Assembly (NCBI RefSeq): GCF_937616625.2
Contig: NC_065571.1
Location: 126,501 to 190,500, forward strand
Direction of reading: 5' to 3'
DNA from: Mercurialis annua
Lineage: Eukaryota; Streptophyta; Magnoliopsida; Malpighiales; Euphorbiaceae
DNA: 64,000 nt
Below the pieces are notes generated by a model. That model saw only the letters and a program-made list of their open reading frames with translations. It did not search any database and was not told the DNA's origin. Both the position numbers and the translations under genes were made by a program. How positions within the stretch are numbered: the first letter of the stretch is position 1; the number at the start of each line of letters is the position of its first letter. This document shows positions 55,600 to 64,000 of this stretch, piece by piece.

Positions 55600-58380
55600 T
55601 TGCATTATTGTGTTTATATAATTGTTGCATTGCATAGTAGAATGTCAGTAATAGGTTTTGCCTTTAGGATAATACCTTAGAAAGCGAGAACCTATAGGAA
55701 GCGTTGTAGTTAAACTCACGCGCCTAATAAAAGAACATAAAACATAACTCACAAAAATAGTAATGTAATATATACTACATAATACATTTGTAGTGAACGT
55801 AATTCCTATGTTACGTTCAAGAAACTGTAAAGGGAAAGATAGATTATTATAAAGGGAAATCGATGTGAAACATCGGTACCTGCGTTTTTGCGGCAATAGA
55901 ATATTGCAGAAGTGGATATGGTGATTACAGTAATAAAGAATTATGAATTTAATTGAGTTGTCAGAGATATGGAGAGAGAAGGAATATAACAGAAGAACAG
56001 TTTGTAAATGACAGCAATACAAAAATTTGACAGCCATATAAAAATTTTAAATATACTCAATAAGTATAAAGAAAGCCATTAACAGTCGCAGAGCGTATAA
56101 TCCAGAGTAAGACTTACGATTTTATGAAAATTTTGAAAGTTTTTATGATTTTTCAAAGTACGGTTGTGCTCAGACATCGCATATAACATTACATAATCAC
56201 GATAGGAATGCATAAGAAATTGATTTTCAAAATGTAGATCATGCATCATATCTTTACAATGACAAAGAAAATGCGATTTTGAGCAACTCCTTGGTGATGA
56301 GAGATGTCATCACTCTGAGCAACAATTGTACTAACGATTTTAAATGATTTATGAAGAGTGGTTTAGAAAGAGCTGCGCAGCCAAAAGAAGTTTTAAAATC
56401 GTATTGTTCAGTAAGTAAACTAGGATATAAAGCCCTGCGACAAAGAATAAAAGATTCTTACTAAAATAAGAATAAAATTGTAAAAGAAACTCCAATAAAA
56501 GAATAAAGCCATGTTAACAATTATTGCAGTTAGCCTAAGAGAGATAAGGAGTGATCGTCGGGAAGCATACGCAGATAAGTTGCGATGCACTGGCAATGTT
56601 TAAGGATACAGAATTTATCTTTATACAAGAGTAAAGGATGGAACGACAGGGAGTTGTGCAAGACGAAAGAAACGTAACATATACATGAGGATGATGCATG
56701 ATTACTCTTATGATTAAGATAAACGAAGTAGCGATTGTAAGTTATAATTGAAGAGGAGAAATTAAAAGTATGAAGGGCAAAAGAGATGGTAATACGAATG
56801 ATGAATATCAAGTGATATTTAAAGGAGATATAACGTTATCAATATCAGCATTAAGAATTATAAAGTCACGTTAATAATAAGGACAAAGGTGCACGTATAG
56901 ATGTACGTGTCAATAACTGTAAGAATGGTGAATGATATAAAGAAAAATGTAAAGGTAAAGTGCAAATACCTCAAAATTTAATAAGGTGATTAGAAAAGTA
57001 AAAGTTCTAGAAATACGTCGAAAGAATTGTCAGAATAGAGTAGCAGCAATAGAACTGCTATCAACGAAGGAAAGACGTAACAAATATAACAAGTAAAAGA
57101 CAAGACAAGAGTCGATACTAGTACAAAGAGATAAAGTTATTTAAAGACAATTAGAATCAAGATATAAGTGCTAAGGAAGCATAAAGCGTATAGGACGACA
57201 GTGAATTGAAATTGTTCCCTGACTTTGGAAATTACAAAGTAAGTACAATATAAAGGTTAAGGAACGATTACAATCAGTATTAAGATTGTATTGTAAAGAG
57301 TGAAAATAAAGAATTGACAGTAAGAAGCATGTAGGATTTTATGAGGTCATCTTGAATAAGGAACTGTGACGTAAAGGAAAAACATCATTGAATGAAAGGT
57401 TAATAAAAGATTCAAAGTAAACTTGCAAAGAGCAATTAGGTGAAAGTGAAGGGGATGAGAATATGAGTAATATTAGTGCATGAGGAAGACTATACAAGCC
57501 ATACGATCAGAAGTAACGTGAATTACGTGTCTAAGATAATGGTAAAGAACAAGGGATCACGACCAATAGAACGACGTAAAGATTACGATAGCTTCAAGAA
57601 GCAAAAGAATAAGAAGTGGAAGATAATGAAGGATGTATCAAGTTTAGCTATGTTAAGAGACGGTAACTGTGCTAGACAGGATACAAGTTGAAAGAGATTA
57701 GTTAATCAGGAAAGAGATGTCAGATAACGGTAGAAAGGAATAAGAAACGACGATAGATCAGAAAAGCAAAGGAAGGAGAAATCAAAGGTAGTAAAGGATG
57801 TAATAGGCTTAACGATGTTAAAAGACGGTAAATGTGTTAGATGTAAAGTAAATTGAAGAAAATTGATTGATAAAGGGTGAAGTGTCAGACAATAAAAGAA
57901 AGGAGTAAGAAATGACAAGAACCAGTAAGAAAGGAAAGTGATAATTACATATGATAATAACGATCATAACTACAAGTTATGGTTACAAGAGAAAATATTT
58001 ATAGGAATATGCCTAAGGTAAGTACATCATTAAAATGAAATTAACACGTCGTAATCATTCACGTATAAAGAAGACTAAAAACAACCAGTGGCTACTAATG
58101 CGATATCAAGAATACATCCAAGGACCATTCTATCTCGGAAAAGATAACAGATGAGACGAAGGTACCAGTAAGAGAATTCTCAATGATTTAACAGCAAGCA
58201 ACTATCAAGAGTTGAATAGACAATCGATTAGCAACAAGTATGAAGTTATAGTTGTGCATGGAAAACTAAAGTTAAATAAAAGGAAAAGCTGTGATCAAAA
58301 CGTATTAATGGACGTCAAGGAAACTGTAAGGATAAGTTAAGATCCCAACAAAATTTATGAAAATTCGAGGACGAATTTTT
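55600..58380 (+). other. Purine- and A-rich non-coding interior of the young element
   Basis: No pol domain was recognised in any frame. The + strand is strongly A/G-biased throughout. A degenerate 165-bp tandem duplication lies at about 57550-57920. Confidence 0.75.
57550..57920 (+). repeat. Degenerate 165-bp tandem repeat
   Basis: TGTTAAGAGACGGTAACTGT at 57651 corresponds to TGTTAAAAGACGGTAAATGT at 57816. TGTCAGATAACGGTAGAAAG at 57718 corresponds to TGTCAGACAATAAAAGAAAG at 57883. Both pairs are 165 bp apart (55 codons), so the repeat could once have been coding. Confidence 0.75.
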
Positions 58381-58395
58381 ATAAGGGGGAAAGGA
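58366..58395 (+). other. Pre-LTR motif and polypurine tract
   Basis: CGAGGACGAATTTTTATAAG followed by GGGGAAAGGA lies directly before the 3' LTR. It primes plus-strand synthesis in this kind of element. Confidence 0.85.
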
Positions 58396-60700
58396 TGTAA
58401 TACCCCAAAATAATTAATCAGCTAATCGGACCACGTGTCCAGTTTTGAGTCACAGAAGTGGTGATATTGGAAAGTTTTCCGATAAATAAGTTTTAGTAGG
58501 TCGTTTTAGAAAAGGTTATTATGGAGAAAACTTATACTATATTTCAATTCTAAAGAAAAATTGGAATTAAAAGGAAAAATGTTAAGAAAAACCCAGAATA
58601 AAGTGCAGGGACTAAAGTGGTAATTTAGCCACTACGTCTCAAAAATGGGAATTTATAAGTTTGACGAGAAAGTATGAATATCGAGCTTCGTATTATTTAT
58701 CGGATATAAATAATACGTATAAGTCGTAATAAAAGAGTTTAACGATTTAGCTATGGACTAAATCGTAAGAAAGAAAAGTTTAAAAGATAAATGATAAGAA
58801 ATAAAAAGAACAAGGACTCAAGTGAGCTTTTAACCAAATCATATATAATTAAGGAATTATGAATGAAGAAGAAGAATCAGAGTCCAGAAGCTTCAGTCGA
58901 TCGATTTCCGTCGTTTCGCCGCCGTTTCTCCGTACGACGTCCGATTCACGTGATTTTCGCGGCAATCTCTTCGGAATTCAATCCTCTACTGATCTTGAGC
59001 TTCATTTCAAGGTAAAGTTTCGGATTTTTGGTGCTAAAAGCAAGTTATAGGCTGTTTTAGTTTAGGAATTGAAATTATTGATTTAAACTCGATTTTTAGC
59101 GTTTTTGAAGAAACAAAGTTACGGGTTTTATCGGAAACGAAGTGATTGGTGTGTGTGGCAAGTGATAGCACGACGGGAAGCCCGGAAACGATGTTTCCGG
59201 GGACTGCGTGCAGATCGCACGTGGTGTGCGATCGCACACCCGTGGTGTGCGAACGCACACCACCTTGTGCAGACGCGTATTCCATGAGGGACTAAAACGG
59301 ACTTTTGTCCGAGGGACTAAAATAGACTTAGCTCGACGTTTTACGCAAATAACGATAATGTAAAGTATTAAGAGAATTATATAACTCTCGGATACAAGGA
59401 GTAGTATTTAATACGTCGTGGACACGACTAAGAGTTTCTGAATACGAGAATAATACCAAGAATGAAACCAATATTTAAATTATGAAAGTATTATGCGTAT
59501 TAAAGTATAAAGTGCACGTCTAATCGTAAACAATGTACCAGACGTGTCAGCGAGTAGTGGATTCAGTAGAAGCGGACTAGCGAGGGCATACCATCAGATC
59601 GATCATATCATTTCTTGGTTTGCGGTCACTGTGAGTTGTACTTTTACTTTCATGTATTAAAACTATTTTATATATATATATACTGTTTTCACGCATCGCA
59701 TTATATATAATTGATTGAAATGTTATATGCTTTATTAATTCCTATATATGAGAACTAGTATGCGATCCGAAGAAACTAGCTACCTATTGGGTGTCAATAG
59801 GCTGTGTGATCACCAGTACCGAGTCAGTCTAGTATGTTCGCATTGAGAAATGACTTGACACAGCTAGAAGCTGTTGATGAATATGAAATTTACGATTGGG
59901 TATATGATTTAGATACGCAGAGTGAACTCGGCTACGGTGTAGCCTGGAAGTCCCCGTATCTAGTGGCTGGGCCACCAGCGAGTTGGACTCGCAATTGACA
60001 TTTACTATTGGTTTGAATGATATATGATTATTTGAGAGATGTGTCGCATGCTAGGATATTAGTTTCATACGGATCAAATACCTATTTATATGTTTTATAT
60101 TAATATTTTCTTGAGGTGCGATGCTATGTTTTATATTAATACTGTTAGTAAATGTCAACTCACTCAGTATTTCCCCAAATACTGACCCCTCACCTTTGAT
60201 GTCTTTCAGGTGCTTAGCTTGTGGACTTAGCTAGAGGCCAAATTTTGGAGTGCAGAAGTCATCTGTATATGTTAGTTTATGACTTCTGTTAATGCTGCAG
60301 TAGTGGTCCTGTGTCAACAGACTAGTAGCCTAGTCAGCAGTTTATTTTGATTGTATATATCCACTGCTGTTATTGTTTTATATGCTTTTGATAGGCTACG
60401 TGTTTTGTATATAATCCACGGCCCCAGATGCCGGTGTGATAGTTTGAGACACTAGCTGATGTATATAGTACCGCGAGGCCAGTTCGTACAGGGTACGGTA
60501 ACTAGAGCCCGCGAGGTTTCGAAACAGTTAGTGTATATATTTGGTAATATGTTGTATATGAGTATTTGCTTCCGTTGTTTATTGTTATTTGTTTATTATT
60601 TGCGAAAAATAAATTGTGATTCTAGGCTTGCTACGGGTTCCGGAGCTACCACTCCCGTTCCCTAGCGCCGGTTGCGGCTCAAATATTTTGGGTCGTGACA
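58396..60700 (+). repeat. 3' LTR of the young element
   Basis: It is collinear with 51734-54098 with very few substitutions. The main difference is two palindrome units (59223-59261) where the 5' LTR has five. Confidence 0.96.
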
Positions 60701-61590
60701 ATGATAGGTGTTGAAGTTGGTTTTGAACGTATGAATCCAGTCTCATTGAGAAGGTCTATTGTGTACTTCCTTTGACACAAGTTTATGCCAGACTTTGACC
60801 TTGCTACTTCTAGTCCCAAAAAAAACTTCAATGATCCTAAGTCTTTAATCTTGAAAACATTATCCAAATAAGTTTTAATGCTTTCAATCTGCCCTTGATC
60901 ATTCCCAGCCAGAATAACATCATTAACATAAATTAATAATATTGTAAATGACTGATTGTTCTTCTTTAGAAATAATAAAGAATCTGAAGTTGCTTGAACA
61001 TAGCCTTGTGAGATCAAAGCTTCTGCTAATTTCAAATTCCACTGTCTACTTGCCTGTTTCAATCCATAAAGATATTTTGTTAATTTACATACTTTATTTG
61101 GTTTTGAAACAAACAAATCTGGTGGAATTTTCATGTAGACTTCCTCATGTAGCTCTCCATGTAAGAATGCATTATTAATGTCCAAATTGATTTAGAATCC
61201 ATCCTTTTATTGCTGCTATTGCCAAGAGAACTCTGATTGTTGTCATCTTTGCCACTGGTAAAAAAGTGTCTGTATAATCTACTCCATTCTGCTGAGTATA
61301 ACCTTTGGCAACCAATTGCTGTGATATTTCACTTTAAAAATCCACTTACAGCCAATAGGAACCTTATTTGCAAGTAAGTCAGTTAATAACCGTGTTTTGT
61401 TTAATTCTAAAGCATCAAGTTCATGTTGCATAGCTTCTTGCCAACATTTATACTTAATAGCTTGATTATAAGTCTTAGGTTTAGTTGTATTGTCAACACT
61501 TACTGTAAAAGTTTTATGAGATATGTTCAGATTATCATATGGGGGACAAAACATTGTTCTATTATTTATTTTGTATATTCATTGATTTGT
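60701..61590 (-). pseudogene. Copia RT, upstream half of the split pol
   Basis: Minus-strand frames give the linker and RT motifs of Copia. WQEAMQHELDALELNKT and [13 protein letters not shown] are at 61279-61554. After a frameshift come [48 protein letters not shown] and LKFFLGLEVARS (60701-61185). The catalytic box reads YVND where YVDD is expected, replacing the first Asp with Asn. The chain continues at 51733 after the inserted retrotransposon. Confidence 0.9.
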
Positions 61591-61624
61591 TCATTTCTAC
61601 TGATTTTGTAAAGAACAAATTGAT

Positions 61625-61860
61625 TTATGGTGCATTTGTAGTAATTTTATAATATATTTACGTTTTAGTGTATTTTTGGTGTATTTATAGTGTATTTCTG
61701 CCGTTTTTTAGTATATGTATGGTGCATTTGCAGTGTTTATGGTGTATTTGCAGTGTTTCATGGTATAGACTACAAAAAAACACTACAAAATACCATAAAT
61801 ACACTATACATACACTAATTTTACACTATAAAAACACTATATACAGTAGACCAGCTAATA
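61625..61860. repeat. Minisatellite of TGGTGTATTTGCAGTGTT-like units
   Basis: Units such as TTTTTGGTGTATTTATAGTG and TATGGTGTATTTGCAGTGTT recur at 15-25-bp spacing up to about 61765. They are followed by complementary units (AATACACTATACATACACTA). The stretch is thus an overall imperfect inverted repeat. Confidence 0.75.
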
Positions 61861-62632
61861 ATTAATACTCAATAAATTAATAATTCTAATAATTAATAAA
61901 ATTTTAGGGAACCAGTTTGAATATTACGTCTTATAAAGTATTCAATAAATTAATAATTCTAATAATTAATAAATTTTTAGTCCACCATATATATTAATTA
62001 TCAGAGGGTCGACTGTATACACTATTGTTACACTATAAAAAAAATCCAGGAAAAAAAATATTAAAAACTGAAAAATAGGGTTGTGCAATCGGTTGGTTCG
62101 GTCGACCGAACCAAAAAACTGAAAACCGAAAAAGATATTTACGAAATTAAAAAATATATTTTTTGTAAATAAAAAAGTCAGGAAAAAATCAAAACTTGAC
62201 AGGTAAAAGTGTAAATAAATTATCAAAATATGTATTTCAGGAAATTACCACATAAAAAACTCTTTTATGCATCTTTGTTATATTATAACTATTAAATTAT
62301 ACATAAAAAACTATTAAATTACACTTCTCCGAAATTCTATTTTTTTGTCGCTTATTTATTTTCACAAATTATAAAACCATATTAAATATTATATATATAT
62401 ATATTACTTTTATCATAAAAAATATAATATAGTTAAATACATTATTAATTTTAATCTATCTATCAAATTTATTAATGTTAAGTATAAAATAAAAATGTGT
62501 ATTAATATTATATAAATTATATTTTCTTTTGAAATATTATAAAATACAAAACTTGACAAACGAAGCTGTATATCGAATAATATAAACATTAAACACTGAG
62601 CATTATTTCTGTTGGATTGTGGGTCTATTTTT
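61861..62632. other. Intergenic DNA with a local duplication
   Basis: AATAAATTAATAATTCTAAT with flanking bases occurs twice (about 61870 and 61950), about 80 bp apart. Around 62085-62130, CGGTTGGTTCGGTCGACCGA is part of a decayed repeat. No gene is seen. Confidence 0.5.
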
Positions 62633-62985
62633 GAAAAAAGGGTCAACGCGCCCACTGAACTTGTGACACGGGATCATCTAACCTAAATTATACTTTTTTG
62701 AGCAACTAACCCCAAAACTCTTCATTTTTGGGTCAATTAACCCGATAATTTATATTTTATTTTAAAAAATAGATTTAGAATAATTATATTGCAACAATTA
62801 GGGAAATATATAATTATTTTTTTGCATCCCTTATCTACGATTTGTATTTTACACGTTTTAAAAATATAATTATGGGGTTATCTGACTCAAAATTGAAGAA
62901 TTTTAGAGTTTGTTGTTTAAAAAGGTATAAATTGGATTAAATGACCCCGTGTCACAAGTTTAGGTGGCGCGTTGACCCTTTTTCA
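62633..62985. mobile_element. Foldback MITE, GGGTCAACGCG family, copy 3
   Basis: The ends are GAAAAAAGGGTCAACGCG and GCGCGTTGACCCTTTTTCA. It has a perfect 9-bp flanking repeat TCTATTTTT at 62624-62632 and 62986-62994. The interior matches copy 2 closely. Confidence 0.9.
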
Positions 62986-62994
62986 TCTATTTTT

Positions 62995-64000
62995 TTTGTC
63001 ATAAATGTTTTTTTTTTCGTAATAAAAATAAAATAAATAAATATGGCAAAATGAGTAAAATTTCTAGTGGTTCATAATGCATCTAGAGAAAAGATCTCAA
63101 TAAAGAAAAATCGAGCACCCCAACTGGGGCTGATCTGGAATCCATGGGAGTGAGAGTATTTTAGATAGACCACAATCAAACCATTCCCAGGGCCCATTTT
63201 CCACCATCACTGTTTCTAGTACCTCTTTTTATCTGGAATATACTCTTTAGTAGTCGTTGAACAAATGTGTATGGAAGAAATCCTTTTTCTTTTAATATCA
63301 ATTAAATCTTGAATTTATCTTTTAGATAATTCACTTTTTTTTTTATCTTACATATGGTTCACATGGGTTATATAAAGTTAGTTATATTATTAACATCAAT
63401 TTGATTTTTTTTTTCAAATCAGTCCACTGACTACAAAGAAATAGATAATTCATTTTTATTATTCGAGATATGGTTAGAGAGGATAGTCCACTGGCTATAA
63501 AAGATAGGTCAAACCCACATCATATGAGAAATGTAACGTGAGTGTTGCTAACCAGACGACACTCGCTTGCTAAATAATTTATTTTCAATTATTTTGATCA
63601 ATTAAGAATAATATTTTTATTTTTAAATCAATTAAAAATAAAATAATATAATATGAATAATATTAGAATGTGAATGGTCTTATATTGTCCATAAGAATAC
63701 AATCATAATTTGATCAAAATAAATAAAAATGAGTCATTTAATTTCAAATTATAAATTTAAAGACCAAATTAATTCTTTTTTTTTATTATCTGTGTCATCT
63801 TTTTGTATTAATAATAATACATCAAATTTTAAACAGTAACGCATCCAATTCTTTTAACAGAAAATGTATGAATTGGGATTCCCTTAAGTTCATTTTGAAC
63901 TTGAGAGGATCATGTTCACGATCTACACCGTTTATTACAAAAAGAACGGTATAGAAAAAAAAATAATTTTAATCAAATTAATCTATACTGTTTATTTTAT
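62995..64000. other. Intergenic AT-rich DNA
   Basis: No gene is recognised. 63568-63780 has weak inverted arms (TTTTGATCAATTAA and complements) related to the MITE at 22813-23107. Confidence 0.45.

Larger units (their letters stand above)
51734..60700 (+). mobile_element. Young non-autonomous chromovirus-like LTR retrotransposon
   Basis: The 8967-bp element has LTRs of 2365 and 2305 bp that differ by six substitutions I noticed and a 60-bp repeat-number difference. The primer-binding site TGGTATCAGAGC (54103-54114) follows the 5' LTR. The 3' end has ATTCGAGGACGAATTTTTAT then AAGGGGGAAAGGA before the LTR. That boundary motif is typical of plant chromoviruses of the Tekay/Del kind. The interior holds only one gag-like frame (54622-55599); RT, RNase H and integrase were not found. 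It must depend on a partner element. A clean 5-bp target duplication is not visible: the left flank is AGTCA and the right flank ATGAT. It splits the Copia pol. Confidence 0.93.

Noticed and set aside
51724..60705. Clean 5-bp target duplication for the young retrotransposon
   Set aside because: Flanks AGTCA and ATGAT do not match; shifting the borders by one or two bases does not help, although the Copia frame rejoins correctly.

Overview
This window looks like nuclear DNA of a flowering plant, most likely a eudicot. It is very AT-rich. It carries plant-type intron-containing genes, plant-only protein families (AHL with AT-hook and PPC domain, DUF3475/DUF668) and a dense, nested load of plant transposable elements. 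No assignment below family level is supported.

Only three ordinary host genes are visible, all on the minus strand. (1) 5112-5963 is an AT-hook/PPC (AHL) nuclear protein whose expected start codon reads CTG. (2) 18511-19776 is a five-exon Bet1-like SNARE, complete with a C-terminal membrane anchor. (3) 24048-25817 is an intronless DUF3475/DUF668 protein of the PSI (PSK-simulator) family. They do not form an operon or pathway. They are separated by transposon-filled DNA.

Region by region: 540-3250 is a decayed chromovirus-type LTR and 3469-3819 a foldback MITE. 4748-4817 is a TA microsatellite, followed by the AHL gene. 7908-13296 is a full but decayed Ty3/gypsy Tat-lineage element (TSD ATTAT) with an antisense extra ORF and two MITEs inside it. 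13591-14097 is a small Helitron. 14591-17353, 20884-22411 and 30390-32665 are three related non-autonomous Mutator-like elements, each with a perfect 9-bp target duplication. They bracket the SNARE gene and follow the PSI-like gene. A fourth element of this kind, with TTTAGGG-like repeats, sits about 140 bp upstream of the SNARE start codon.

33958-38712 is a three-level nest: a Stowaway MITE holds a solo LTR, which holds a second solo LTR. 40000-46647 is another: a Tat solo LTR holds a Copia element, which holds a solo LTR. 46898-49297 is an inverted-repeat element that carries a fragment of a GIP1-like gene (Pack-MULE-like) and two MITEs. 50.0-61.6 kb is a rearranged Copia element, with gag on + and pol on -, split by a very young, pol-less chromovirus-like element at 51734-60700 whose LTRs are almost identical.

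The most unusual signals are: arrays of short GC-rich palindromes at corresponding places in several different LTRs, with unit number differing between the two LTRs of the young element; the TATGATAA-rich chimeric MULE family; the Pack-MULE-like gene capture; and the CTG start of the AHL gene. Splice sites, TSDs and repeats were read by eye. No searches were run.
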